The notes under the pieces are model-generated. The model saw only the letters and a program-made list of their open reading frames with translations, was not told where the DNA came from and searched no databases. Of a stretch of DNA of 64,000 nucleotides, positions 55,733 through 64,000 are shown one piece after another. Source of the stretch: Streptomyces sp. AC550_RSS872 (GTDB lineage: Bacteria; Actinomycetota; Actinomycetes; Streptomycetales; Streptomycetaceae); the NCBI RefSeq assembly GCF_019049285.1, contig NZ_JAGMUL010000005.1, forward strand, positions 124,001-188,000, in the 5' to 3' direction. The translations under genes were made by a program, and so were the position numbers. Position 1 is the stretch's first letter. Every line of letters starts with the position of its first letter.

Positions 55733-56182
55733 ATGGACCGGACGAAGGCACGCAGGTGGCTCGGCACGGCACTCGCGGAGGCCCGTACCGGGCTCGCCGA
55801 GGGCGGCATCCCGATCGGCGCCGCGCTGTACGGGCCCGACGGGACGCTGCTGGGGCGCGGCCGCAATCGGCGCGTCCAGGACGGTGACCCGTCGCTGCAC
55901 GCGGAGACGGCCGCCTTCCGGGCGGCGGGGAGGCGGCGGTCGTATCGCGGCACCACGATGGTGACCACGCTCTCGCCCTGCTGGTACTGCTCCGGACTGG
56001 TCCGGCAGTTCGGCATCTCCCGGGTGGTGATCGGCGAGGCGGTCACCTTCACCGGCGGCCACGACTGGCTGGCCGAGCACGGCGTGGAGGTCGTGCTCCT
56101 CGACGATCCCGACTGCGTCGAGCTGATGCGCGACTTCATCAAGCACCACCCCGACCTGTGGAACGAGGACATCGGTGAATGA
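55733..56182 (+). CDS. Cytosine/nucleoside deaminase family protein
   Basis: Zinc-dependent deaminase of 149 aa. The zinc site is HAET (His56, Glu58) and PCWYC (Cys83, Cys86), the C-H-A-E ... P-C-x-x-C pattern. The compact size and the GIPIGAALY start resemble yeast-type cytosine deaminase more than tRNA adenosine deaminase. Its 3' end overlaps the dioxygenase gene by 8 bp, so the two are coupled and may act in one pathway. Confidence 0.88.
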   Translation: MDRTKARRWLGTALAEARTGLAEGGIPIGAALYGPDGTLLGRGRNRRVQDGDPSLHAETAAFRAAGRRRSYRGTTMVTTLSPCWYCSGLVRQFGISRVVIGEAVTFTGGHDWLAEHGVEVVLLDDPDCVELMRDFIKHHPDLWNEDIGE

Positions 56183-57161
56183 CCGGCCCAGCACCCGTCA
56201 GGCCCCCCGCATCCCCACGATCGACCTGCGCCCCTGGCTCGACGGCGGCCCCGAGGCCCGCCGGGCCATCGCCCGCACCGTCGACGAGGCGCTCCGGACC
56301 GCCGGATTCCTCCTGGTCACCGGGCACGGCGTGGACCCGGCCCTGCGCGCCCGCATCCGCACGGCGGCCCGCGCCTTCTTCAACCTCCCCGCCGAGGTCA
56401 AGCAGGCGTACGAGGCGAAGGTCGGCGGCCGCGGCTGGCTCGGCCCCGGCGCGGAGGCCAACGGGTACGCGGAGGGCACCGAGACCCCGCCGGACCTGAA
56501 GGAGTCGCTCACCTTCGCCACGCACGAGCCCTTCGACGACCCGGTGATCAACGCCGAGTGGTACGCGCCGAACGTCTGGCCCATGGAGACGCCCGAACTC
56601 CGGCCGCTGTGCGAGGAGTACCTGGCGCGGATGGGCGAGCTGGAGAAGGAGCTGCTCTCCCTGCTCGGCGAGGCCCTCGGCCTCGAACCCGACTTCTTCT
56701 CACGGCACATGGACCATCCGACGTACGGCTTCAACATCAACTGGTACCCGGGGACGGAGGTGATCGGCACCCCGGAGCCCGGCCAGTTCCGCATCGGGCC
56801 GCACACCGACTTCGGCACCGTGACGATCCTCGACCGGCAGGCGGGCAAGGGCGGCTTGCAGGTCTACACGGACGACGGCGGCTGGGAGGACGCGCCCTTC
56901 GACCCGGAGGCGTTCACCATCAACATCGGCGATCTGATGGCCCGTTGGACCGGTGACCGCTGGCGGTCGGGACGGCACCGGGTGCTGCCGCCGCCCGCCG
57001 ACGCGCCGGCCGAGGAGCTGATGTCCCTCGTCTACTTCGGCGAGTGCACTCCCGGCACCCTCGTGGAGTCCGTGCCGGCACCGGTGGGACGGGTGGCGTA
57101 CGAGCCAGTCGACTCGCATGTGTATCTACGGGAGAAGCTGGACTCGATCACCGTCGGCTGA
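56175..57161 (+). CDS. 2-oxoglutarate/Fe(II) dioxygenase of the isopenicillin N synthase family
   Basis: 328 aa, GTG start. The iron triad is visible: HTD in GPHTDFGTVTIL (near residues 210-212) and the distal His in RSGRHRVLPP (near 268), the latter including the usual Arg. The N-terminal PTIDLRPWLDGG ... GFLLVTGHGV and FFNLPAEVKQAY are typical. The substrate is unknown; relatives include pyrimidine-hydroxylating enzymes and flavonoid oxidases. It is coupled to a deaminase. Its stop codon lies in a tandem repeat. Confidence 0.88.
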   Translation: MNDRPSTRQAPRIPTIDLRPWLDGGPEARRAIARTVDEALRTAGFLLVTGHGVDPALRARIRTAARAFFNLPAEVKQAYEAKVGGRGWLGPGAEANGYAEGTETPPDLKESLTFATHEPFDDPVINAEWYAPNVWPMETPELRPLCEEYLARMGELEKELLSLLGEALGLEPDFFSRHMDHPTYGFNINWYPGTEVIGTPEPGQFRIGPHTDFGTVTILDRQAGKGGLQVYTDDGGWEDAPFDPEAFTINIGDLMARWTGDRWRSGRHRVLPPPADAPAEELMSLVYFGECTPGTLVESVPAPVGRVAYEPVDSHVYLREKLDSITVG

Positions 57162-57189
57162 GCCCGTCGGCTGAGCCCGTCGGCCGAGC
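57151..57189. repeat. Three tandem 13-bp repeats at the dioxygenase stop codon
   Basis: CCGTCGGCTGAGC occurs twice exactly (57151-57163, 57164-57176), then CCGTCGGCCGAGC (57177-57189), with a partial fourth copy to about 57201. The first copy contains the dioxygenase stop codon, so slippage leaves the protein unchanged unless the first unit is hit. Confidence 0.8.
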
Positions 57190-57297
57190 ACGGTCGGCTG
57201 ACCACTGCGAACCGTTTCCGAGTAAAGGTTGCCTCGTTGGGCGATATACCACCCTTTCGGGTGTGTCCCCCCGCCCCGAATGGAGCCGCCCGTGCGA

Positions 57298-58668
57298 ATG
57301 ACTGACATCCAGCGCTGCGAGGTCCGGCCCGGACGACTCGTCGAATGGACGCTCAGCCCGGCCACGGTAGCGACGGCGACAGGCCTGCCCGAGGACTCCA
57401 GGCCGCCGGCGTACGTCCAGGAGTCCCATCTCAGGACGGTCCACTCCGTACATGAGGACGGGCTGTTCCTGCCGACCTGGCTCGGCACGGCGTTCGACAT
57501 CCGGGCCGGGTAGAACTCGACGCGCTACAGGAGGCGCTGCACGGCTGGACGCTCGGCACGAGACGCTGCGCAGCGGCTTCCGCTGGACCGACGACGGCGA
57601 GATGCGACGGTTCACGGTCGACGCCGAGACCGTGTCGCTCCGGCGCACGGCGGTCGGCGACTTCCCCGACGCGCAGGAGCTGGTCCAGTACCTCCAGGAC
57701 CGCTTCGACGCCGCGGCGTACGCGCTGCGGTGGCCGAACTTCATCTACGCGGCGGTCGTCCGGGACGACTGCACCAGCGTGTACATGCCTTCGACCACAA
57801 CAACGTCGACGGCTACTCGATCATGCGCATCCCCGCCGAGATCCACGATCTCTACACGGCGGCCGTCGAGGGCCGGGCCGTGCCGGAGACGCCGGCCGGC
57901 AGTTACGTGGACTTCTGCGAGATCGAGCGGGAGGAGGCGGACCGCATCGACGACGACCATGTGATCGTCGCCCGCTGGCGGGAGTTCATCAACCGCTGCG
58001 ACGGCCGGCTGCCGAACTTCCCGGTCGAACTCGGCCTCGAGCCGACCGGCCTGCAACCCCAGAAGCTGATGCGCGAGATGATCGTGGACGCCGACACCGC
58101 CGCGGCGTTCGAGGCGCACTGCCGTCCCTACGGCGGCAGCCTGGTCGGTGTCCTGGCCGCGACCAGCCTGGTCGTGCACGAACTGGGCGGACAGCCCGTC
58201 TACCGCACGGTCGTGCCGTTCCACACCCGGGACACGGCCCAGTGGTCGGACTCGGTGGGCTGGTTCGTCGGCGCCGCGCCGATCGAGATTCCCGTCGCCG
58301 CCGCGTCCGACCTCACCGGCGCCCTGAAAGCCGTACGCGCGGAGCTGCGCGCCAACAGGCCGCTCGCGCGCATCCCGCTCGCCCGGGTGGACCTGCTCGG
58401 CTCCGACTTCCGCCCGACGTCACCCGCCCTGTACTCGGTCGTCTCGTTCCTCGACGCCCGTGGCATCCCCGGCTCCGCGCAGTGGACCGACCGGAAGGTG
58501 TACGGCCTGGGCAGGGTGACGTACGGCGACAAGGTGTACGTCTGGTTCAACCGGCTCCACGAGGGCCTGTGGTTCACCTGCCGCTACCCGGACACCGACA
58601 TCGCCTACAAGAACATGCGGCTGTACGTGGAGCGGTTGCGGGACGTCATCGCCTCGACGGTTTCGTAG
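57298..58668 (+). pseudogene. Condensation-domain protein, broken by several frameshifts
   Basis: The reading starts MTDIQRCEVRPGRLVEWTLSP and runs to a TAG at 57511. The continuation lies in other frames: ELDALQEALHGW in a second frame from 57513, RHETLRSGFRW to VRDDCTSVYM in a third frame from about 57556, and FDHNNVDGYSI onwards in the original frame from about 57787 to the stop at 58668. The last part has the HxxxDG core of condensation domains (as in nonribosomal peptide synthetases and PapA-type acyltransferases) and ends normally. At least three frame changes are needed, so it is a pseudogene or a badly assembled stretch. Confidence 0.8.
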
Positions 58669-58704
58669 ACCCTCGGTCCCCCGCCCCTCGGTCCCCCGGC
58701 CTTG

Positions 58705-59109
58705 TCACGGGCCCCCTTCGAGCACGTCGATCAGCCTCTCGAAGCGCGCCCGCCCACGGGGCTCCGACTCCTCCCCGCCCTGGAACTCATGGGTGAAGCG
58801 CAGAACGCTGCCCTCGTCGCCGTCCCGTTCCAGATGGAACCTGATCCGGCCGCCGGGCCCCACGGTGTACTCGGTGACCCGCTCCACGTCCCACGCGGTG
58901 ATCGAACCCGACCCGATGTCACGCAGCGTGACCGCGCCGCCGAGCCGGGGTTCCAGGACGTCGGCGTTCGTGAACCAGGACGCGAGTCCCTCGGGGGTGG
59001 TCAGCGCGGGCCAGACCGCCTCCATGGCCTGGGGCAGCCGCACCAGGAAGTGCAGGATGTGCGTGTTTCCGTGGGTCTGGCTGATGCCCTGTTCCACCGA
59101 ACCGGTCAT
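58705..59109 (-). CDS. SRPBCC (AHSA1-type) domain protein
   Basis: 134 aa, START-like fold of the activator-of-Hsp90 type. Typical elements: HFLVRLPQAMEAVWPALTTPEGLASWFTNADV and EPRLGGAVTLRDIGSGSITAWDVERV, then FHLERDGDEGSVLRFTHEF. Such small proteins bind hydrophobic ligands or act as cofactors; no specific role can be assigned. It sits downstream of the cytochrome c maturation genes with a gap of 51 bp. Confidence 0.85.
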   Translation of the reverse strand: MTGSVEQGISQTHGNTHILHFLVRLPQAMEAVWPALTTPEGLASWFTNADVLEPRLGGAVTLRDIGSGSITAWDVERVTEYTVGPGGRIRFHLERDGDEGSVLRFTHEFQGGEESEPRGRARFERLIDVLEGGP

Positions 59110-59160
59110 GACACCAGCCTGACCCCGCCGGGCACGAAACGCACCCCGCCGCTCCTGGAC

Positions 59161-60270
59161 CTACACCCCGGCGTAGGAGTGCTTGCCGGAGACGAAGATG
59201 TTGACGCCGTAGTAGTTGAAGAGCCAGCAGCCGAAGGCGATCAGGGCCAGGTAGGCGGCCTTGCGGCCCTTCCAGCCGGCCGTGGCGCGGGCGTGCAGAT
59301 AGCAGGCGTAGGCGACCCACGTGATGAAGGACCAGGTCTCCTTGGGGTCCCAGCCCCAGTAGCGGCCCCAGGCGTCGCCCGCCCAGATGGCGCCCGCGAT
59401 GATCGTGAACGTCCACAGCGGGAAGACGGCGGCGTTGACGCGGTAGGAGAACTTGTCCAGGGACGCCGAGGCGGGCAGCCGGTCGAGGACGGAGTTCGCG
59501 AAGCGTCCCGGTGTGCCGCCGTTGGCCAGCTTGTTCTCGTAGCTGTCCTTGAAGAGGTACAGCAGGGTCGAGACCGCGCCGACGTAGAACACCGCGCCGC
59601 AGAAGATCGCGGTCGAGACGTGGATGTACAGCCAGTACGAGTGAAGGGCGGGAACCAACTGGTCACTCGCGGTGTACAAGACAGTGACGGCGAGGCCGAG
59701 ATCGAGGAGGACCGTGGTGATCAGGAACAGCCCGAGCCAGCGCACGTTCTTCTTCAGCGCGAGCAGCGAGAGGTACACACCGACGGCGACCGTGGAGAAG
59801 GTGATGTTGAACTCGTACATGTTGCCCCACGGCGCCCGCTCCACCGACAGAGCCCGCGTGAGCACACCGCCGAACTCGATCAGGAAGGCGAGGACGGTGA
59901 GGGAGATGGCGATACGCCCGTAGAGGTCGCCCTGCGCGTCCCCGCCGTGCGCCCCGGGCCCGTCCGGCACGTCCCGCTGACCGGCCGTGGCCCGCACGAC
60001 GACCTTCGGCCGCTCCAGTACGGCGGTGGAGCCGCCCTTCTTCACGGTGACGGCGGGCGCGGCGGCCTTGCCGACCTTGGCGGCCTTCGACGGGGTGAGC
60101 GCGGCGGCCGTGCGGCCGACCTTGCTGCGGCTGCCGAGGAGCCATTCGGCGATGTACGCGAAGAAGGCCAGGGTGTAGACGGCCATCGACGAGTAGATCA
60201 GCGTGTTGCTGAGGTTCGCGAGGTTTTCGTTGGTGGCGGCGGCCAACTCGGTCGCGGCGGCGAGAGTCAC
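59161..60270 (-). CDS. ccsB: Cytochrome c biogenesis protein CcsB (ResC)
   Basis: Haem-handling membrane protein of system II cytochrome c maturation, 369 aa with multiple helices. The tryptophan-rich WWD motif is WGRYWGWDPKETWSFITW at about 298-315, flanked by conserved histidines in LHSYWLYIHVSTAIF and YACYLHARAT. GTG start at 60270 overlaps the resB stop. A long acidic/basic loop after the first helix (about 50-110) is typical of the actinobacterial form. Confidence 0.95.
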   Translation of the reverse strand: MTLAAATELAAATNENLANLSNTLIYSSMAVYTLAFFAYIAEWLLGSRSKVGRTAAALTPSKAAKVGKAAAPAVTVKKGGSTAVLERPKVVVRATAGQRDVPDGPGAHGGDAQGDLYGRIAISLTVLAFLIEFGGVLTRALSVERAPWGNMYEFNITFSTVAVGVYLSLLALKKNVRWLGLFLITTVLLDLGLAVTVLYTASDQLVPALHSYWLYIHVSTAIFCGAVFYVGAVSTLLYLFKDSYENKLANGGTPGRFANSVLDRLPASASLDKFSYRVNAAVFPLWTFTIIAGAIWAGDAWGRYWGWDPKETWSFITWVAYACYLHARATAGWKGRKAAYLALIAFGCWLFNYYGVNIFVSGKHSYAGV

Positions 60271-61991
60271 TTGCTGTCAGCCCCTTCGGCGGGTGCGACT
60301 TGGGGGTCGGGGGAAGCTTCGGAATCTGCGGGGTCGTCGTCGGGGTCGGGTGCGCCCGGTGCCTGCTCGTACAGGATCCCGGCGAGGTCGCCGAGCTCCT
60401 CCGGCACCTTGGCGGACTCGCTGCGGCCGAGGCCGGCCATCTCGACGACCGTGACGCCGTCGCCGCCGGTGGTGGCCCGCACCCACACGCGTCGGCGCTG
60501 GATGAAGAGGGAGCTGGCGAGACCGAAGATCGCGGCGAGGGAACCGGCGAGGGCCCAACCGCTGCCGGGCTGGCGGGCGACCTGGAAGCCGGCCCACTCC
60601 TTGATCTCCTTCTCGAAGGTGACCGTGCCGGCGCCGTTCGGGAGCTTCATGGTCTCGCCGGGCTTCAGGTTCTCCCGGACCTGCGCGCCCTTGGCGTCCT
60701 TGAACCCCTTCAGATGCTTCTTGTCCAGCTGGTACACGCTCTGCGGGATGCCCGCGTTGACTCCGAGTTCACCGTGGTAGGCCTCCAGGTTCAGCACCGG
60801 GTTCAGCAGTGCCGGGAACTGCGAGGCGAGCTCGTTGCCCTTGACGTAGGTGGGCAGGAAGAAGGCCTGGAAGCCCAGCTGCTCCCATCCGCCCTTGGCG
60901 TTGCGGTAGCCGTCCATGACTTTGATGGCGCCGGTGGAGGTGACGTTGCCGTCGAGCGGAAGGAGGGGCACTGCGTCGCTGAAGACGACGGTGCCCTTGC
61001 CGTCGCGGACCGTGATGACGGGGGCGTAGCCGTGACTGACGAGGTAGACCTTCGAGTCGCCGACCTCCAAGGGCTCGTTGACCTCGATGCTGGTCTTCTT
61101 GTCCTTGCCGTAGGCGCCCACGCTGTAGGTGACGTCCGCCTTGTAGACCCGGGGGGTGCCCCGGTTGGGGCCGGTCGGCTCGTAGCTGCCGACGAAGTTC
61201 TTCAGGTTGAAGCTGAAGGGATCGAGGTCGTCCTGGCTGAAGAGGCTGCCGGACTTGAAGTCGTCGTACTGGGTGAGGGTGTTGGAGAACCCGTCGCCCT
61301 CGACGATCAGCTTGTTGCCCTCGGACTTGAAGAGCTGGCCCCAGGCGAAGGCGATCAGCATCACGATCAGCGCGATGTGGAAGGCGAGGTTGCCAACCTC
61401 GCGCAGATAGCCCTTCTCCGCGGCGACGGCGTCGCCGGCGAGGTGGGCACGGAAGCGGCGCTTCTTCAGCAGGGCGAGCGCGGCCTCGCGGACCTGCTCG
61501 GGCTCGGCCTCGGTGCGCCAGGTGGTGTAGGCGGGCAGCCGGGTCAGGCGCTTGGGGGCGCCCGGCGGGCGGCCGTGCAGCTGGCCGACGAACTGCCAGG
61601 TGCGCGGGACGATGCAGCCGATGAGAGAGACGAACAGCAGGATGTAGATCGCGGAGAACCACACCGAGCTGTAGACGTGGAAGAGGCCGAGCTTGTCGTA
61701 GATCGGCGCGAGCGTCTCGTGGGCCTTGCGGAACTCGGCGACCTTCGTCTCGTCGATCCCGGTCTGCGGGATGAGCGAGCCGGGGATCGCGCCGAGCGAC
61801 AGCAGCAGGAGCAGCAGCAGCGCGACCCGCATCGAGGTCAGCTGCCGCCAGAACCAGCGGGACCAGCCGATGAGGCCGATGGAGGGCGGGCTGGAGATCT
61901 CCTCGACGGGGGCGGTGGAGAGCTGGGAGCCGGCGGCGTCCAGGTCCTGGTCCAGGCCCTCGGGGGCGGCCTTGTCGGTCGTGTTGCTCAT
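60267..61991 (-). CDS. resB: Cytochrome c biogenesis protein ResB (Ccs1)
   Basis: Partner of CcsB in system II, 574 aa. After a charged N-terminus the first helix begins GWSRWFWRQLTSMRVALLLLLLLSLGAIPGSLIPQ, the signature of ResB; a second helix (SAIYILLFVSLIGCIVPRTW) follows. A large outer domain (about 200-490) holds FSDAVPLLPLDGNVTSTGAIKVMDGY, and a last helix lies near residue 515 (GWALAGSLAAIFGLASSLF). It transports and attaches haem together with CcsB. Gene order resA-ccdA-resB-ccsB is the classic one. Confidence 0.95.
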   Translation of the reverse strand: MSNTTDKAAPEGLDQDLDAAGSQLSTAPVEEISSPPSIGLIGWSRWFWRQLTSMRVALLLLLLLSLGAIPGSLIPQTGIDETKVAEFRKAHETLAPIYDKLGLFHVYSSVWFSAIYILLFVSLIGCIVPRTWQFVGQLHGRPPGAPKRLTRLPAYTTWRTEAEPEQVREAALALLKKRRFRAHLAGDAVAAEKGYLREVGNLAFHIALIVMLIAFAWGQLFKSEGNKLIVEGDGFSNTLTQYDDFKSGSLFSQDDLDPFSFNLKNFVGSYEPTGPNRGTPRVYKADVTYSVGAYGKDKKTSIEVNEPLEVGDSKVYLVSHGYAPVITVRDGKGTVVFSDAVPLLPLDGNVTSTGAIKVMDGYRNAKGGWEQLGFQAFFLPTYVKGNELASQFPALLNPVLNLEAYHGELGVNAGIPQSVYQLDKKHLKGFKDAKGAQVRENLKPGETMKLPNGAGTVTFEKEIKEWAGFQVARQPGSGWALAGSLAAIFGLASSLFIQRRRVWVRATTGGDGVTVVEMAGLGRSESAKVPEELGDLAGILYEQAPGAPDPDDDPADSEASPDPQVAPAEGADSK

Positions 61992-61994
61992 CGA

Positions 61995-62768
61995 TCAGAT
62001 CCCCACAGTGAAGCCGGTGGACCAGACCTGCATCTCCTGCACGATGCGGTCCCAAGCGCCGGTCAGCAGCAGCACACCGGTCGCGATCATCATGGTGCCG
62101 CCGATGCGCATCACCCAGACGTAGTGGCGCTTGACCCAGGCGAAGGCGCCGAGGGCCTTGCGGAAGGCTACGGCAGCCAGCACGAAGGGGAGGCCGAGGC
62201 CGAGGCAGTAGGCGACGGTGAGCAGGGCGCCGCGGCCGGCGCTCGCCTCGTTGTAGGACAGCGCGATCACCGATGTCAGCGTCGGGCCGAGGCAGGGCGT
62301 CCAGCCGATGCCGAACAGCGCCCCGAGGAAGGGGGCGCCGACCAGCCCGGTCACGGGCCGCTTGTGGAAGCGGAACTCGCGCTGGGTCATCCAGGGCATG
62401 AGGCCCATGAAGAAGACGCCCATGAGGATCATGAGCACGCCCAGCACCTTGGACAGGACGACCTTGTGATCCTGGAGGGTGTCGCCGAAGTAGCCGAACA
62501 GAGCGCCGCTGGAGACGAACACCGCGGTGAAGCCGAGCACGAACAGGGAGGCGCCCGCGACCATCCGTCCGCGCCGGGCCTCGGCCAGATCGGTGCCGGT
62601 GACTCCGGTGACGTAGGAGAGGTAGCCGGGGACGAGCGGCAGGACGCAGGGGGAGAAGAAGGAGACGAGGCCGCCGAGCAGCGCGATGGGCAGGGCGAGC
62701 AGCAGAGCGCCGCTCAGCACCGTCTTGTTGGGGCCGGCGACCTCGGCGAGCGTGGTCAGTGCGCTCAC
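61995..62768 (-). CDS. ccdA: Thiol-disulfide transporter CcdA
   Basis: Membrane protein of 257 aa that carries reducing power across the membrane for cytochrome c maturation. The two redox cysteines are in FFSPCVLPLVPGYLSYVTG near residue 40 and GWTPCLGPTLTSVI near residue 157, each preceding or within a helix. GTG start one base after the ResA stop. About six hydrophobic helices, usual for the family. Confidence 0.95.
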   Translation of the reverse strand: MSALTTLAEVAGPNKTVLSGALLLALPIALLGGLVSFFSPCVLPLVPGYLSYVTGVTGTDLAEARRGRMVAGASLFVLGFTAVFVSSGALFGYFGDTLQDHKVVLSKVLGVLMILMGVFFMGLMPWMTQREFRFHKRPVTGLVGAPFLGALFGIGWTPCLGPTLTSVIALSYNEASAGRGALLTVAYCLGLGLPFVLAAVAFRKALGAFAWVKRHYVWVMRIGGTMMIATGVLLLTGAWDRIVQEMQVWSTGFTVGI

Positions 62769-62769
62769 G

Positions 62770-63372
62770 TCACTTCTCCGCCAGGACGGGCTTGAGCATG
62801 CTGCGCAGGGTCTCCTCGCTGAGCGGCGTCAGCGCGCGGGCGGCGAGCCTGCCCTTGCGGTCGATGACGAGCGTGGAGGGGATGGCCTGCGGGTTGAGCG
62901 TGCCCTTCTCGAAGCGGAGCATCTGCTTGCCCGTGGGGTCGTACAGGCTCGGGTAGGTGATCCCGAACTCCTTCTCGAAGGCCTTGGCGACGGTGGTGTT
63001 GGTGTCCCGGGTGTTGATGCCGACGAACTCGACACCCTGTCCCTTGACGTCGTCGTAGACGGTCTGGAAGTTCTTCGCCTCGGCGCGGCACGGCGGGCAC
63101 CACGATCCCCATACGTTGATGACGAGAACCTTGCCCTTGGTGCCGGCGGTGGAGAGCTGCTTGCCGTCGATCGTCTTGCCGGAGAGGACCGGTGCCGCCG
63201 CCCGCTTGTCCTGGGCGACCGTGTCGATGCCGTTGTCTCCGGGGACGAAGCCCGTGTCACCGCCGCCGCCCGACGTGCCACCGGAGCCGCATGCGGACAG
63301 GGTCAGCGCGGCCACCGCGGTGGCTGTGGCGAGCAGGGCGGTACGGCTACTGGCGCGACGGGCGGCACTCAT
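62770..63372 (-). CDS. resA: Thioredoxin-like lipoprotein ResA (TlpA type)
   Basis: Extracytoplasmic disulfide reductase of 200 aa that keeps the apocytochrome c haem-binding cysteines reduced. A lipobox LSAC (Cys28) ends the signal. The thioredoxin active site is WCPPC at about residues 88-92 in NVWGSWCPPCRAEAKN, followed by VEFVGINTRDTNTTVAKAF and IPSTLVIDRKGRLAAR (cis-Pro region). First gene of the maturation operon, which runs resA-ccdA-resB-ccsB. Confidence 0.95.
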   Translation of the reverse strand: MSAARRASSRTALLATATAVAALTLSACGSGGTSGGGGDTGFVPGDNGIDTVAQDKRAAAPVLSGKTIDGKQLSTAGTKGKVLVINVWGSWCPPCRAEAKNFQTVYDDVKGQGVEFVGINTRDTNTTVAKAFEKEFGITYPSLYDPTGKQMLRFEKGTLNPQAIPSTLVIDRKGRLAARALTPLSEETLRSMLKPVLAEK

Positions 63373-63438
63373 GTGAAAAGTTTCGCATGCCCGTTCCGGG
63401 GATCTTTGGCACCCCCCTCCCGGACGTGGACCCGCATT

Positions 63439-64000
63439 TCAGGCGGTGTTCTGAGTGCCCGCGGAAGCGCCCTGACCACCCTGGCTGCCTTGCAGGAAGG
63501 ACTTCCAGCCGCCGACGGGCTGCTGACCGACCTCCAGCGTGCGCAACTTATCGAGAATGTCCGGCTTCTGTACGTCCATCCAGTCCACGAACTGCCGGAA
63601 GGAGACGAGCCGGATGTCGGCACCCTTCTCCTTCTCCCGTGCGATGTGCTTGAAGGCCTCCTCGACGGCGTCCATGTAGATGCCGCCGTTCCACTGCTCG
63701 AAGTGGTTGCCTATGAAGAAGGGTGCCCGGTTTGTCTCGTACGCCCGCTTGAATCCCTGGATGTACGCCTGCGCCGACTGCTCACGCCAGCCGGGGTAGT
63801 TGTGGCTGGGCGCCTTCGTCGAGTTGACCGACTGGTTGGCGAGCATGTTGTAGTCCATGGAGAGGACCTCGAACGAACGTCCGGGGAAAGGTATCTGCTG
63901 CAACGGCAGGTCCCACAGCCCCTGCTTCTTCTGCGGCCACACCTGACGGCCACCGGGCGAGGAGGCGTCGTAACGCCAGCCGAGCTCGCGGGCGGTGGGC
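63439..64000 (-). CDS. Secreted polysaccharide-deacetylase-like protein (C-terminal part, cut by window edge)
   Basis: About 187 residues of the C-terminal end are seen; the frame stays open to the window edge with ARELGWRYDASSPGGRQVWPQKKQGLWDLPLQQIPFPG. That order (YD-S, then LWDLP, then FEVLSMDYNML, NRAPFFIGNHFEQWNGG and a Trp/Asp-rich LVSFRQFVDWMDVQ) resembles the C-terminal half of chitin/polysaccharide deacetylases. The N-terminal half with the metal-binding motifs is outside the window, so activity cannot be judged. The tail is Gly/Gln/Ser-rich. Confidence 0.65.
   Translation of the reverse strand, partial: PTARELGWRYDASSPGGRQVWPQKKQGLWDLPLQQIPFPGRSFEVLSMDYNMLANQSVNSTKAPSHNYPGWREQSAQAYIQGFKRAYETNRAPFFIGNHFEQWNGGIYMDAVEEAFKHIAREKEKGADIRLVSFRQFVDWMDVQKPDILDKLRTLEVGQQPVGGWKSFLQGSQGGQGASAGTQNTA

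Noticed and set aside
57298..58668. Sign of a nonribosomal peptide biosynthetic cluster
   Set aside because: Only one condensation-type domain, frameshifted, and no adenylation, carrier or tailoring genes nearby.

Overview
The window is high-GC, densely packed DNA with strong G/C third-position bias, many GTG starts and 4-bp start/stop overlaps. Gene content and order are those of a Streptomyces chromosome core region. From memory the order resembles the S. coelicolor segment running from about SCO4575 (nuo) down to about SCO4472 (resA); this was not checked by search. I see no tRNA, rRNA, CRISPR array, insertion sequence, prophage or plasmid gene.

Layout. (1) 1-13244, minus strand: the type I NADH dehydrogenase operon nuoA-nuoM. 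nuoM is cut by the window edge, and a Rex-type redox operator lies upstream of nuoA. (2) 13245-22624: a non-coding leader region, a secreted NlpC/P60 hydrolase, a Tat-exported flavin oxidoreductase, peptide deformylase, a geranylgeranyl-reductase-family protein (possible menaquinone side-chain reductase), an acetyltransferase, a PASTA protein, menaquinone methyltransferase, a small amidohydrolase-like protein without catalytic histidines, and mqnC. (3) 22698-31461: prepilin peptidase, an internally duplicated membrane protein, a glycine-tailed protein, two receptor Ser/Thr kinases and mqnA. (4) 31462-39901: a cold-shock gene with a long leader, a divergent XRE-cupin regulator/AzlCD exporter unit with a perfect 28-bp operator-like repeat, a methyltransferase, an FAD dehydrogenase, an orphan sugar-binding lipoprotein and an acyl-CoA ligase. 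(5) 40147-43601: a wrecked thiolase gene next to intact fabG-like, MaoC-like and TetR genes, a layout like mycobacterial fadA2/fabG4/htdX. (6) 43672-54081: two SPFH proteins, DUF4229, acetyltransferase, UdgX, mqnE, Lrp/AsnC, UbiX, rhomboid protease, mqnP and UbiD. (7) 54171-58668: small membrane proteins, a two-gene unit whose products share a short motif, a deaminase/dioxygenase pair and a frameshifted condensation-domain pseudogene. (8) 58705-64000: an SRPBCC protein, the system II cytochrome c maturation genes (resA, ccdA, resB, ccsB) and a partial secreted deacetylase-like gene.

The unifying theme is respiration. Complex I, five or more steps of the futalosine route to menaquinone (MqnA, MqnE, MqnC, the MqnP/UbiD/UbiX late steps and the final methyltransferase), a possible menaquinone reductase and the cytochrome c assembly machinery all lie within 64 kb, though in separate transcription units. 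MqnB and MqnD are not in the window.
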